DNA of 64,000 nucleotides from CAZAZQ01 sp964489705 (GCA_964489705.1 CAZAZQ010000008.1:62001-126000), one strand, 5' to 3'. Shown: positions 1 through 9,090, counted from the stretch's first letter. Notes: generated by a model from the sequence alone, not told the origin. Translations and numbers: made by a program.

Positions 1-318
1 TTGGATGGTGATATGCTCACGGGAGGAACTCCGCTTTTCGAGGAGTTCCTTCCATCCCTTTCAATCCGGACTTATTCTACCCATATCCCCCCTCCCCCCC
101 AAAGAAAAAACATACTCCTTTGAAGGAGAAGCACTTCGTTCTTGGAGCACTATCTTCAGGCGGGAATTCGGGATCCCGACTTCGGAAAAAGGACGGTTCC
201 AGAACAAAGGGGAACAATAAACGCTTGATTAATCTCCCGGGTTTGGGTATATTTTGGCATAGTTAACTGCGCACATGTCACGTCGTATACATGTCGTGTT
301 TATCCTAAGGGAGGAATC
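1..318. other. Intergenic/left edge, no supported gene
   Basis: I see no convincing gene here. A short open frame in the first 220 bases has no ribosome-binding site and no recognisable protein character. The last bases hold a strong GGGAGG Shine-Dalgarno sequence for the gene starting at 319. Confidence 0.6.
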
Positions 319-1578
319 ATGTTCAGAAAAGTATTTTCTCTTTTCGTGACGATGGCGATTTCTGCGTCGGGGTGGGGTGCGGTTATTCATGTCCCCGACG
401 ACTCCGTCACGATCCAAGCAGGGATTAGCGGTGCTCAAGACGGCGATACCGTTCTGGTGGCGAGCGGCACCTACACCGGCTTCGGCAATCGTGCCATTAA
501 CCTTCTCGGCAAGCGGATTCTGGTGCTTTCGGACAGCGGAGCGGAAATGACTACTATCGATTTGTCGGGAACTATCGGGGCACCAGGGTTTACCTTATCA
601 AGTGGTGAAGATTCGCTCTCCGTTATCGATGGCTTTACCATAACCGGAGCAGTCGACACCACCTATACGTTTGGTGCGGTTGTGTGCAACGGAGCTTCCC
701 CCACTTTTCGGAATTGCATTATCACCGAAAACGACTGTATCGGGTTTTACGGGTATCAATCATCGGCAATCCTTGAAAATTGTGTGATTTCAAACAACAG
801 CCAATCGGGGATTTATTCCTTTCACGGTACTCCGCTTCGCCTTCGCAACTGCGTGATTTCCGACAACGGCTATACCGGGGTTTCTATCGCTTGGGGCAGC
901 AGTGGCTTGGAGATGGTGAATTGTCTGGTGAAAGACAATGCCGAACAAGGGCTGGCGATATATACGATGATAGAAAACTATTTCGTCGCCAACAATACGT
1001 TTGTCGGCAACCGCATCGGGATGGAATTCTGGTTTGTCTACCCGAAAAGAACTTTGAGAGAGCCTGCTTTTGACAGTGTTGCGATAATGAACAATATCTT
1101 CGCCTACAATACTGACCGGGGGTTAGAAACAGACATTTCTTTCGATATCGCTGCCATTGTCCGCTGTAACGACTCCTACGGCAATCCCGGCGGAAATTAT
1201 ATCCACGGCACCCTCGATACGAATATTTGCTTTGGGAATATCTCCTTGCCGCCGCTCTTCTGCAACAGGGAGGAAGGTGATTTCCATATCGCCGAGGAGT
1301 CACCTTGTGCCCCCCCGAACAATTCCTGCGGCGTTTTGATGGGAGCCTTCGAGGTCGGATGTACCTGCTGTGTCGTGCGGGGGGATGTCGATCGGGATTT
1401 TGCCGTGACGATTGGCGACGTGACATACTTGGTGAACTACTTCTTCAAAGGCGGGCCGCCGCCGCCCTGCCCCCCGGAAGCTGACGTTGACGCTTCCGGC
1501 GTTGTCAACGTAGCCGACTTGACCTACTTGGTGGACTATCTGTTCGGAGGCGGTCCTTCCCCCTTCCCGTGCCCGTAG
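319..1578 (+). CDS. Secreted parallel beta-helix protein with C-terminal dockerin-like repeats
   Basis: A 419-residue exported protein. It begins with a signal peptide (about residues 1-20), followed by a VPDDSVTIQAGI segment and DGDTVLVASGTYTG. That opening is typical of right-handed beta-helix (pectate-lyase-like, NosD-like) surface proteins. Residues 90-320 show repeated short N-rich strands such as LENCVISNNS and LRNCVISDNG. The last 70 residues carry two EF-hand/dockerin-like repeats (GDVDRDFAVTIGDVTYLVNYFF and a second starting ADVDASGVVNVADLTYLVDY) with calcium-ligand Asp residues. These paired repeats are common at the ends of Zixibacteria-type secreted proteins. The ATG has a strong GGGAGG site 6 bases upstream. 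It is monocistronic, with a terminator just downstream. The substrate is unknown, and an adhesin or polysaccharide-binding role is inference. Confidence 0.85.
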   Translation: MFRKVFSLFVTMAISASGWGAVIHVPDDSVTIQAGISGAQDGDTVLVASGTYTGFGNRAINLLGKRILVLSDSGAEMTTIDLSGTIGAPGFTLSSGEDSLSVIDGFTITGAVDTTYTFGAVVCNGASPTFRNCIITENDCIGFYGYQSSAILENCVISNNSQSGIYSFHGTPLRLRNCVISDNGYTGVSIAWGSSGLEMVNCLVKDNAEQGLAIYTMIENYFVANNTFVGNRIGMEFWFVYPKRTLREPAFDSVAIMNNIFAYNTDRGLETDISFDIAAIVRCNDSYGNPGGNYIHGTLDTNICFGNISLPPLFCNREEGDFHIAEESPCAPPNNSCGVLMGAFEVGCTCCVVRGDVDRDFAVTIGDVTYLVNYFFKGGPPPPCPPEADVDASGVVNVADLTYLVDYLFGGGPSPFPCP

Positions 1579-1612
1579 TGGTAAAGCAAAAGTGTGCCGT
1601 TTGATAATAGCT

Positions 1613-1648
1613 CCTCTCTCTCGAAAAGGGAGAGAGGGGTTCTTATTT
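1613..1648 (+). terminator. Rho-independent terminator after the beta-helix gene
   Basis: CCTCTCTCTC (1613-1622) pairs with GGGAGAGAGG (1628-1637), with one wobble and a GAAAA loop, and is followed by a T-rich run. It lies between two convergent genes. Confidence 0.75.
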
Positions 1649-2178
1649 TAGCTGAAAGGAACCGGCTCGCCGCGAATTTTTTTGCGAAAAGCGCCGATCT
1701 CTTGTCCGGCTAAGTCATCGACTATGTCGGTCACCCAAACTTTCGTCACTCGTTGGTCACGGTCGACTTGAAGAATGACCTGTTCCGCCAGGTAGTAGCT
1801 CTGCACCTCGTCGGCTTCGGTGAAGGAGAGACAGAGGATAGTTTGTTTGGAGGTGGTCAGCAGATTCGGGGTGGTGATGTCTTCCCGAAAGTTGAGCCAG
1901 CGGATATCCGCCGCTTCGACGATTTCCGGCGGCTGAAGCCGGGGAACCACCTGCCAACGGCGGCGGGGGACGTTTACTTCGATGAAAATGAGCCGTCCTT
2001 CCTTGTCGAAGTCCAGGCGCAGGTGAGGAGATTCCAAGTAGGAAAAGAAACGCCGCTCTTTTGAAAAAGGTCCCACTTGAACGTACAGAGCGTCCTCTTC
2101 AAGCTGGTAAAAACCCCGACCGGGCTGGATGGGCTCGGTCGGGGTGGAAACTCGCACCTTCAATACGTCGAGAGCCAT
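1648..2178 (-). CDS. Conserved hypothetical protein, third gene of the pal-ybgF operon
   Basis: A 176-residue protein without signal peptide or membrane segment, predicted cytosolic. I do not recognise a family. Its sequence alternates short beta-strand-like stretches (GFYQLEEDALYVQVG, RLIFIEVNVPRRRWQVV) and ends in a charged tail. The ATG lies only 5 bases after the ybgF stop, so it is almost certainly co-transcribed and probably translationally coupled with pal and ybgF. The context suggests an envelope-related or housekeeping role, but nothing in the sequence shows a function. Confidence 0.7.
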   Translation of the reverse strand: MALDVLKVRVSTPTEPIQPGRGFYQLEEDALYVQVGPFSKERRFFSYLESPHLRLDFDKEGRLIFIEVNVPRRRWQVVPRLQPPEIVEAADIRWLNFREDITTPNLLTTSKQTILCLSFTEADEVQSYYLAEQVILQVDRDQRVTKVWVTDIVDDLAGQEIGAFRKKIRGEPVPFS

Positions 2179-2183
2179 GACGG

Positions 2184-2963
2184 TTACTTGAGTTCTTTGA
2201 GCCGATCTTTTGCTTGTTCCGCTTCCAACGTTTCGGGGTATTCGTCAATCAGCTTCTTGAAAATGTCTTTGGCTTTCTTAATCTTTCCGAGTTCCTGTTG
2301 GGAGCGACCCAACTTATACAAGGCGCTGCTCGCCTTGGGGGAAGAAGGGAAATGGGCGACGAGGTAATCAAACTGGTCGATGGCTTGGTTGTACTTTTCC
2401 AGCGAGTAGTAGCATTCGCCCATCCAGTAGTAGGCATCTTCCACCGAGGTGTGTTTGGGGCAGAGTTCGAAATACCGTTGGAAACTTTCGATGGCTTTTT
2501 CGTAGTCGGTCTGTCGGGTCAGGATGAACGCTGCATCGTAGAGGGAGTCGCAGTCAACGGCGGGGGCTTCTTGCGGAGGTTCTCCCGCGGGAGGAGTAGC
2601 CGGTTGCGCCCCAGGCGAACTCTTGATGACTTCTACGTATGCCGGTTGTTGCGCCAGCTTGTCGATGCGTTGGAGCAGGTCGTTGTAATTCTCAAGCAAA
2701 ACGTCAATTTGCTTTTGCAGATCCGCCATCGTCATCGACATGTCGTTGCGCAGCCGTTTGTTGGCTTCCATGTCCTCCGTCAGGAGGGAATCGATCCGGT
2801 TCACCTTTTGTCGAGTGGCTTGATTTTGACGGTCGAGGTCGGTCAACTGCGCTTTGACTTCGTCAATCATCCGAGGCGTACAACACCCCGATAGGAAAGA
2901 ACTCATAGACAAAACCGCCATGATGAAAATGGCGGTTAAGATGGGTAATTTTTGGGTCGACAT
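2184..2963 (-). CDS. ybgF: YbgF/CpoB-like Tol-Pal lipoprotein with coiled coil and TPRs
   Basis: This periplasmic protein of the Tol-Pal system helps coordinate outer-membrane constriction with cell-wall synthesis at division (known for CpoB/YbgF). The N-terminus is a lipoprotein signal ending in LSGCC. It is followed by a long coiled coil (about residues 35-100), a proline-rich linker, and a C-terminal half of tetratricopeptide repeats (AFILTRQTDYEKAIESFQRY and the following repeats). The frame can be extended upstream to a TTG at 2978. The ATG at 2963 is preferred because GGGGGA lies 5 bases upstream of it. It follows pal. No tolQRAB genes are in the window. Confidence 0.88.
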   Translation of the reverse strand: MSTQKLPILTAIFIMAVLSMSSFLSGCCTPRMIDEVKAQLTDLDRQNQATRQKVNRIDSLLTEDMEANKRLRNDMSMTMADLQKQIDVLLENYNDLLQRIDKLAQQPAYVEVIKSSPGAQPATPPAGEPPQEAPAVDCDSLYDAAFILTRQTDYEKAIESFQRYFELCPKHTSVEDAYYWMGECYYSLEKYNQAIDQFDYLVAHFPSSPKASSALYKLGRSQQELGKIKKAKDIFKKLIDEYPETLEAEQAKDRLKELK

Positions 2964-2987
2964 GGGTTCCCCCACCAATTAGGGTGT

Positions 2988-3509
2988 TTATTGGGAGATT
3001 ACCTTGAATTCCGCACGACGATTTTTTGCCCAGGCTTCTTCGTTGTGACGGGGATCGACCGGCCGTTCTTTCCCGTAACTGATAATCGTAATCCGGTTCG
3101 GGGAGATGCCTAAGCCGATAAGATAATCCCGCGCCGCTTTCGCGCGCTTTTCTCCTAAGGACAGGTTGTACTCGACCGTTCCCCGTTCGTCGCAGTGCCC
3201 TTCAATCTTGATGATAGCGTTGGGGAATTTCTTCAGCAGTTCGTAGTTGGCGTCAAGGGCGGCTTTGGCGTCCGGGCGCAAGTTGTACTTGTCGAAATCG
3301 AAGTACACCGTCTTGAACTGAGATTCTTTCAGTTGAGGCGGTGGTGGAGGGGGTTCTTCTTTGACGACCGGGGTGGTATCAACCGGAGGAGGAGGGGGGG
3401 TTGTATCGATGACCGGGACTTCTTCCGCTACTTTTTTCTTCCCGCACGAAATGCCGGCAAGAGAAAAAGCGACCACACCAATGATAAGAAGGAAAAAGAG
3501 TTTCTTCAT
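2988..3509 (-). CDS. pal: Peptidoglycan-associated lipoprotein (Pal), OmpA-like domain
   Basis: A 173-residue outer-membrane lipoprotein that anchors the outer membrane to peptidoglycan. A signal peptide ends at the lipobox Cys in LAGISC. A proline-rich linker follows (PPPPPVDTTP, PPPPPPQLK), then an OmpA-type peptidoglycan-binding domain. That domain contains VYFDFDKYNLRPDA, IEGHCDERGT, YNLSLGEKRA and the diaminopimelate-binding region ending NRRAEFKV, all canonical Pal motifs. It is first in a three-gene minus-strand operon with ybgF and a hypothetical gene. A likely sigma70 promoter lies about 60 bases upstream. Confidence 0.93.
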   Translation of the reverse strand: MKKLFFLLIIGVVAFSLAGISCGKKKVAEEVPVIDTTPPPPPVDTTPVVKEEPPPPPPQLKESQFKTVYFDFDKYNLRPDAKAALDANYELLKKFPNAIIKIEGHCDERGTVEYNLSLGEKRAKAARDYLIGLGISPNRITIISYGKERPVDPRHNEEAWAKNRRAEFKVISQ

Positions 3510-3568
3510 ATGCTTTATAACCTCCGCTCAGGGAAATTGACTTTCATTTCTTTTCTTTCGTGTTTACC

Positions 3569-3597
3569 AATCTAATCGATACCCCCATAGGGGTCAA
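3569..3597 (-). promoter_or_regulatory. Predicted sigma70-type promoter of the pal operon
   Basis: Read on the minus strand: TTGACC (3597-3592), 17 bases, TAGATT (3574-3569). It is correctly placed upstream of pal. Confidence 0.55.
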
Positions 3598-4533
3598 TAT
3601 AAAAAAGAGATTTTTCTCCCATCGTTGTCGTTTATACACCGCTCCGGTGACTTTGGTTACATTTCAAAGACCGACAAGAGAACATTTTCGTTCAATAGTG
3701 TCCTATCTCAAGAGAAGAAAAACATAGGCAGGGGAAAATGACTTTTTCATGACGCATCATAAGGTTGGGAATACTTGACGTTTTTCTTAATAGCTGGAAC
3801 AGTTTGGGTTCTTTGTTGTCACGGATAATTAGGTGAAAGTGTTCTCGTCGTCTCCCGTATCGGGTGTTCCGGTTGTCCTCCGTCTGCCGTACTCAAACGC
3901 AGAGAATGTGCTCCATGAATATGTCGGAGAGCAAAAAAAACCGATTTTTTTTCCGGCTTTTTGCGGATTTCTTCTTTACAAGCGGAATTTTTTTCTTATT
4001 TTGAGAAAAATATGCAGGGGTGTGGTGTGCCTCACGAGCATTCCGTGTAACTAATTGCCAATCAAGCAGGTGGAAAACGGAAGATTTTTCCGAAATGGGA
4101 ACTTTTTTATTGACAACCGATTGTTGAAGGTATAGAATCACTCTCGGTATAGAAATAGGCGGGAAACAGGACAGAATTTCACTAAGTAAAATTGCTCAGT
4201 TTTCCGACAATGTGAGTGGTCGTGCCTCGAAAATGAGCACAATCAAATAATTACTTGCGGCAGCGCAGCTTAGGCGGCGCAGGATGATTGGGTAGGATAT
4301 GGATGTTCAATTTGTCACCACGTTACCGCGGACGAGAATCTCTTTTCGGAATTGTTCTTACATCTTTTCTCTCCTCAGGCACGGTCGGTTGACGGCAACC
4401 GCTGATGTACCAAAGCCTTACCGTTCTATGCCTTTTCCGATCATGGACTTAATTCGCCACGGGATAGAATGCCTTCTTGGCATCTCTCTTGCATTCTCTA
4501 AAGGTGAACCCATTGATTGGAAAAGAGGGAACT
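3598..4533. other. About 0.9 kb intergenic region with a long leader
   Basis: No credible protein gene: the short open frames lack ribosome-binding sites and read as AT-rich, low-information sequence. The main feature is a near-consensus plus-strand promoter at 4110-4138. It would give the PorV-like gene a leader of about 390 bases or produce a separate RNA. The leader contains a small hairpin (CGGTTG/CAACCG around 4385-4400). I could not match it to a known riboswitch class. Confidence 0.5.
4110..4138 (+). promoter_or_regulatory. Near-consensus sigma70-type promoter
   Basis: TTGACA (4110-4115), a 17-base spacer, TAGAAT (4133-4138). The nearest downstream gene starts about 395 bases later. 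Confidence 0.6.
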
Positions 4534-5472
4534 ATGAGGCATAAGACACTCAATCGTATCATTCTGGGGTGGATACTCCTGGTCATCTTCGTGGCGTTGT
4601 TTGGAAAGGTTTCGTTGGCGGCTTCCGATGCCGGTCGGACGGCGGCTGATTTCTTGCTCATCGGGTTGGGTGCGAAAGCGTCGGCGATGGGAAATGCGTA
4701 TACGGCGGTTTCGAATGATGCTCTGGCTTCCTATTGGAATCCGGCAGGCTTGGCGGAAATCGAAGGGGGCGAAGTCGCCTTGGGACATTTCTCCTGGCTG
4801 CAGGATATTACCCTCGAGCATGGCTCGGTGGCGTACCAGGTGTCGGAAAAGGCGACCCTCGGCTTTTCCGTCACGTATCTCAATTACGGCGACATCGAAG
4901 GGTATGACGACAACGGTCCGACCGGCGAGCTGAGCGCCTACGATTTTTGCAGCGCCGTCTCGGTGGGCGTCAAAACCGGTTATAACCTCTCCTTCGGTTT
5001 TACCGGCAAGGTCATCAATCAAAAGTTGGACGATCTCAGCGCCACAGCGTTTGCCGTCGACGTGGGGGCGAAATACCGCGCCCAGCTTTTTCAGGTGGCG
5101 GCGGTGCTTGCCAACGTCGGCGCCGATATGGGCTTTGAAGGTATTAAAGAACGATTGCCGATGGTGGCGCGTTTCGGGGTGGTCTTTTTCCCCTTTGACG
5201 AACGGTTGACCGCTTCGTTTGAGATTGACAAGAATATCTACGGAGGGACGGTGTATCGGAACGGGTATGAGTTCAATTTCTCCGAGCAATATTTCTTGCG
5301 CACCGGTTACAGCTTTTATCCGTCCCAGAATCGTAGCTTGGGGCAAGGCGTTTCTTTCGGCGGCGGGATTCGCCTCTCGTGGGGAGAAATCAACTATGCC
5401 TTCACCCCTAAAGAACAGTATTCCTCCGAGACGCTGCATCGCCTCTCGGTGATTTTCGCATTCGGTAAGTAA
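4534..5472 (+). CDS. PorV/PorQ-family outer-membrane beta-barrel protein
   Basis: About 312 residues. A signal peptide is followed by the family's N-terminal hallmark: GRTAADFLLIGLGAKASAMGNAYTAV, then NDALASYWNPAGLA (shown here in two parts). The rest alternates barrel-like strands, with many aromatic and glycine residues, and ends in an aromatic-rich strand (LSVIFAFGK). PorV/PorQ proteins of the FCB group act in type IX secretion or related outer-membrane export. Whether this organism has type IX secretion cannot be seen here. The frame is open from 4477, but the ATG at 4534 has an AGAGGGA site at good spacing and begins the signal peptide. A terminator follows the stop. Confidence 0.85.
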   Translation: MRHKTLNRIILGWILLVIFVALFGKVSLAASDAGRTAADFLLIGLGAKASAMGNAYTAVSNDALASYWNPAGLAEIEGGEVALGHFSWLQDITLEHGSVAYQVSEKATLGFSVTYLNYGDIEGYDDNGPTGELSAYDFCSAVSVGVKTGYNLSFGFTGKVINQKLDDLSATAFAVDVGAKYRAQLFQVAAVLANVGADMGFEGIKERLPMVARFGVVFFPFDERLTASFEIDKNIYGGTVYRNGYEFNFSEQYFLRTGYSFYPSQNRSLGQGVSFGGGIRLSWGEINYAFTPKEQYSSETLHRLSVIFAFGK

Positions 5473-5529
5473 CTTGTGTTTCTCCGGCTTGGGAGGTAGT
5501 GTCCTCTTTTCCCGAGCCCGATAAAAGAT

Positions 5530-5580
5530 GACCTCGGCATGACCGTCACTGGCGGTGCCGGGGTCTTTTTTTTGTTTTTT
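5530..5580 (+). terminator. Rho-independent terminator
   Basis: GACCTCGGCA (5530-5539) pairs with TGCCGGGGTC (5556-5565), with one wobble pair, followed by a long T tract. Confidence 0.85.
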
Positions 5581-5992
5581 TTTCGAATTATTTCACCGTG
5601 TGAAAACGGGACATTCAAGAAAACCTTGAAAAAATGGGGTTTTTGGGGGAAGAAAGTCTGTTTTTCCGCTTTCAGCAAGGGAAAACAGGCTTTTCATTCG
5701 GTGAAAAAGACCGTTTTTTTCTCCTTTTTCAGACATATTTACGCAACCGCTTGCAACTATTCTGTACATGAAGGTACTCATTTACAGCCGAGTATCGGAT
5801 TTTTCCCATTAGGGTAATTTCTCTAAGCGCGAAAGCCGGGCTTTGGCTCTGTAACAGATTGACTTTCAATGTGTTGGCGGCGCTATATAGATAAATATAT
5901 CTATTTAATCCACATAAAACCTTTTTGGCAACGCATTTGCTAAGCATTGGGTTAATAAGTCAACAGACTGCTGTATTTTTGGGAGAAATTAA
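5581..5992. other. Intergenic, AT-rich, with possible promoter
   Basis: No gene is supported. TTGACT (5859-5864) and TATATA (5884-5889), 19 bases apart, are a weak promoter candidate for the sugar transferase. The remainder is T-rich with no clear structure. Confidence 0.4.
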
Positions 5993-6931
5993 GTGAAGAA
6001 CAACATCACCAATCGAGCGAACTTCACGAGTGAAAATGCCGCTGCGGTGTCGGCTCGGCAGTTTACGTACGGCATCGCCACACCGGCTGAAGTTTCCGCT
6101 CCGTCTCCTTCTACAGCGGCAACGATCAGTTTTCTCGAGCAACTTCGATATTTCTATTGCGAACATATCCGGGGAATGTTATTCCTTGCAATGTCGTTGG
6201 TTTTTATATTCGCGGTGCCGGTAGCGCTTACGAAGCCGGAGAAATTACGGGCTATGGTTAACAGGTTTGCCAAGCGGTCTCTTGATATCGTCGGGGCGGT
6301 GGTCGGGTTACTCTTGACCTCTCCGCTTTTTATCATCTTGCCCATCTTGATTAAGCTGGACTCCAAGGGACCGGTGTTCTATACCCAGCTTCGCGTCGGC
6401 GAGAATCGCCGGAAACGTGACCGACGCTACTACCTGCAGGGCGGGGTAACACGGGACAAACGGAGCCGCGAGCGGCGTCGGGAAGATGCCATGGGCAGGA
6501 CGTTCAAGGTCATCAAGTTCCGGACGATGGTGCCGGATGCCGAGAAAAACTCCGGTCCGGTCTGGGCGACCAAGAACGACCCGCGGGTGACCCGCTTGGG
6601 GAATTTCCTGCGCAAGACCCGACTGGATGAGATTCCCCAGTTCATCAACGTGCTGAAAGGGGATATGTCGCTGGTGGGACCGCGTCCCGAGCGCCCCAAC
6701 TTCGTCCGCGACCTCTCCACCAAAATCAAAGGGTACGAGAGACGCCTGGAGGTCAAGCCGGGACTGACGGGGCTGGCTCAAATTGAAAACGGGTATGACA
6801 CCTCGCTGGCGTCGGTGGCGCGAAAAGTCAAGCTGGACGTGGAATATATCGAGAACTGGTCTCTGTGGACCGACATCAAGATCTTGTTGAAGACCGTCAT
6901 TGTGGTCTTTACAGGCAAAGGCGCCCATTGA
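5993..6931 (+). CDS. Bacterial sugar transferase (polyprenyl-phosphate hexose-1-phosphate transferase family)
   Basis: A 312-residue inner-membrane enzyme. By family it transfers a sugar-1-phosphate from a nucleotide sugar to undecaprenyl phosphate, starting synthesis of exopolysaccharide, capsule or O-antigen. There is one membrane segment near residues 60-80. The family signature follows: RSLDIVGAVVGLLLTSPLF, KLDSKGPVFYTQLRVGENR, FKVIKFRTM, TRLGNFLRKTRLDEIPQFIN and LKGDMSLVGPRPERP. The short form lacks the multi-helix N-terminal domain of WcaJ. An unusually basic insert of about 25 residues (RKRDRRYYLQGG.. and RSRERRRED) separates the first two motifs. It starts with GTG behind a GGGAG site. 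It is monocistronic and no glycosyltransferase cluster is adjacent. The sugar is unknown. Confidence 0.9.
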   Translation: MKNNITNRANFTSENAAAVSARQFTYGIATPAEVSAPSPSTAATISFLEQLRYFYCEHIRGMLFLAMSLVFIFAVPVALTKPEKLRAMVNRFAKRSLDIVGAVVGLLLTSPLFIILPILIKLDSKGPVFYTQLRVGENRRKRDRRYYLQGGVTRDKRSRERRREDAMGRTFKVIKFRTMVPDAEKNSGPVWATKNDPRVTRLGNFLRKTRLDEIPQFINVLKGDMSLVGPRPERPNFVRDLSTKIKGYERRLEVKPGLTGLAQIENGYDTSLASVARKVKLDVEYIENWSLWTDIKILLKTVIVVFTGKGAH

Positions 6932-6960
6932 GCGCCCGGGAAAGAAGCAGGAAAAATCTG

Positions 6961-6997
6961 CGGCTGTGGCAACCGAAGCCACAGCCGTTCTTTTTTA
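6961..6997 (+). terminator. Rho-independent terminator
   Basis: CGGCTGTGGC (6961-6970) pairs perfectly with GCCACAGCCG (6978-6987), then TTCTTTTTT. Confidence 0.9.
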
Positions 6998-7088
6998 ATT
7001 ATGACTTGTCTTGGCTGGACGTTTGTAGTATTCTTCCGATAATGCTGAAAAAGACGAACCCGTAAAGTTCAATAGAGGACAAAGAGCG

Positions 7089-7820
7089 TTGAAAAGGATT
7101 TTAGCGGCTGTCCTGATGGCAGCAGTGGTGTCACCCGTCGGGTGGGCACAAGGAGGCGCCAGAGGAGAGGTGACAATACACTCGGTTCCGGAAGGAGCCC
7201 AGGTAACCCTTACCGGCGATATGGTCGTGTCGGGGATTACTCCCGTTCAGTTCCATCAACCGTTGATGGGGGTCTATACGTTGGAGGTAACCTGTCCGGG
7301 GTACGAAAAGTATACCAGTCGGATCATTTTGGATCCGACTCGGCCGATTGACATCTCCGTCAAACTCTCCCCGCGGACTCGCTTCAAAGCGCTGGCACGC
7401 TCGCTGCTTGTTCCCGGTTGGGGGCAACGGTATTCCGAACAAGGCACCAAGGGATATCTGTTCGGACTCATGGCGGTCGGCTCGGTGGTGGCGTATCTGA
7501 TTGCCGACGATAAATTCGACGAAAAGTACGATACCTACCTTTCCCGGCAACGGGAGTATGATTCTCTTCTGGTGCACGGCAGCATCGCCGAGGTGCGGCG
7601 GTTGAAGTCCTCACTCGATGCGGCGCAAGCCGACGCCTACGATGCGGAGAATGTCCGCCGCTTCACCATCGGGACGGTGATTGCGGTTTGGGGAGTCAAT
7701 ATCTTGGATGTGCTCTTTTTCTTTCCGGAGAGACGCCCGATTGTGTCGGTCAAGGGGATAACCCTTCGTCCCACGGCGGAACCGAAGATGGTCGGGTTGA
7801 CTCTTTCCAAGCGGTTTTAG
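7089..7820 (+). CDS. PEGA-domain envelope protein
   Basis: 243 residues. A signal peptide (cleaved after about residue 20) is followed by a PEGA domain (GEVTIHSVPEGAQVTLTGD, then GVYTLEVTCPGYEKY), a small beta-sandwich found in surface and S-layer-associated proteins. The C-terminal half has a segment beginning SLLVPGWGQRYSEQGTKGY and two hydrophobic helices, resembling the membrane-tethered tail seen in DUF5683-type proteins. The start is TTG with GAGG about 9 bases upstream. It heads a tightly packed operon with the fibronectin lipoprotein (13 bases) and the membrane protein (11 bases). The three may form an envelope assembly, but the function is unknown. Confidence 0.75.
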   Translation: MKRILAAVLMAAVVSPVGWAQGGARGEVTIHSVPEGAQVTLTGDMVVSGITPVQFHQPLMGVYTLEVTCPGYEKYTSRIILDPTRPIDISVKLSPRTRFKALARSLLVPGWGQRYSEQGTKGYLFGLMAVGSVVAYLIADDKFDEKYDTYLSRQREYDSLLVHGSIAEVRRLKSSLDAAQADAYDAENVRRFTIGTVIAVWGVNILDVLFFFPERRPIVSVKGITLRPTAEPKMVGLTLSKRF

Positions 7821-7833
7821 AGGAGGCGGCGCG

Positions 7834-9090
7834 ATGAAAGTGAACAGATGGTGGTGGCTGAGGCGGCTTGTCCTCGTGGTACTTATGATGGTCATGGCGG
7901 CTGGTTGCAGCCGATATATCGAGTCGCGCAATCCCTTGCATTCTCTGCCGCAGGGAGGTGTGGTTCCCGAAAACGTCAGGGCATACATTGAAAACGGTGC
8001 CGTGACGTTGAGATGGGAAGTCGCCGATACGGCGAATGTCGAACGCTTCCGGGTCTATGTTTCCGATTCGGCGACGACCGGCTTTTCGTTGCTCGATTCG
8101 ACCGTGGAAAACAGTATTACCCTCGAAGGGTTGACCGTCAACAAGAGATACTACTTCCGGGTCGCGGCGGTCTTGAGTACCGGCTTGGAGTGGGAACCGT
8201 CCGAGACGGTCTCGGCGCGGGTGCTGTACCTTTCCATGATGATTCAAAACGACGAGGAATATACCAACAGTCGGTATGTACAGGTGCGCATCAATACTTC
8301 TTCCGAAGCTACCTACCTCCGCCTTTCGGAGGATTCCACCTTTGCCGACGCCGAGTTTGTCCCCTACGACAGCCCGCAACGGAGCTTCACGCTCTCCGAG
8401 GGTGACGGGGTGAAAGTCGTCTATGCGCAAGTGCAGTTTGCCGACGGGGCGATGACCGGAGAGGTCCTCTCGGACGACATTATCTTGGATACCCACGTAC
8501 GAATCGATTCGGTGTACTTTATGCCGACCGGAACGACCTTTGCCCCCGGCGACACTGTTACTTTCGGGATGGTGACCGGCGAAACCGGCGGGGAAGCCTC
8601 CGTCGGCTTTACCGGGGTCGGCGGTATTCCGCTGTATGACGACGGCACCAACGGTGACCAGGTTGCGGAAGACGGCACCTACACCGGGATATGGGTTGTA
8701 CCGGCTGGGTTTACCTTGTTGGACGGGAGCGTCGGCGGATCGTTTACCGACGCCGCCGGCAACCGCGCCACACCGGTGTCCTCCTTGCAGTTGTTGAACG
8801 TCAATACCCCTCCCGAACCGGTGGAGCTGTTAATCATCGCCGACACCTCCGATACGGTCGAGTTTTACTGGACGGAAAGCAACGACGACAACTTTGCTTC
8901 GTACCGGTTGTACCGGGATGTCTCCTCTGAGGTGAGCACCTCGGACGAATTGGTGGCGGTGGAAACCAGCCGGGGAACCTTGCACCTTACCCATATCCTC
9001 CCCGATGTCGGCATCCGCTATTACTTCCGCCTTTTCGTCTATGACGAACATGGCGCTTTCGCCGGTTCCAACGTCGTGAAAGTGCACTGA
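7834..9090 (+). CDS. Outer-membrane lipoprotein with fibronectin type III domains
   Basis: 418 residues with a lipoprotein signal (VMAAGCSRY, Cys at about residue 25). A fibronectin type III-like domain spans about residues 45-130 (VTLRWEVADTANVERFRVYVS, then YYFRVAAVLSTGLEWEPSE). A second Ig/FnIII-like domain is at the C-terminus (VEFYWTESNDDNFASYRLYRD). The middle part (GIPLYDDGTNGDQVAEDGTY) resembles the calcium-rich linker found in choice-of-anchor/BACON-type surface proteins. It is co-transcribed with the PEGA gene before it and the membrane protein after it. The role is probably structural or binding at the cell surface, which is inferred from domains only. Confidence 0.8.
   Translation: MKVNRWWWLRRLVLVVLMMVMAAGCSRYIESRNPLHSLPQGGVVPENVRAYIENGAVTLRWEVADTANVERFRVYVSDSATTGFSLLDSTVENSITLEGLTVNKRYYFRVAAVLSTGLEWEPSETVSARVLYLSMMIQNDEEYTNSRYVQVRINTSSEATYLRLSEDSTFADAEFVPYDSPQRSFTLSEGDGVKVVYAQVQFADGAMTGEVLSDDIILDTHVRIDSVYFMPTGTTFAPGDTVTFGMVTGETGGEASVGFTGVGGIPLYDDGTNGDQVAEDGTYTGIWVVPAGFTLLDGSVGGSFTDAAGNRATPVSSLQLLNVNTPPEPVELLIIADTSDTVEFYWTESNDDNFASYRLYRDVSSEVSTSDELVAVETSRGTLHLTHILPDVGIRYYFRLFVYDEHGAFAGSNVVKVH

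Noticed and set aside
5..220. Small open frame at the left edge
   Set aside because: No ribosome-binding site, no protein-like character, overlaps T/C-rich intergenic sequence.
3833..4054. Short open frames in the 3.6-4.5 kb intergenic region
   Set aside because: No Shine-Dalgarno site and AT-rich low-information translation; one of them only provides the upstream extension of the PorV-like frame.
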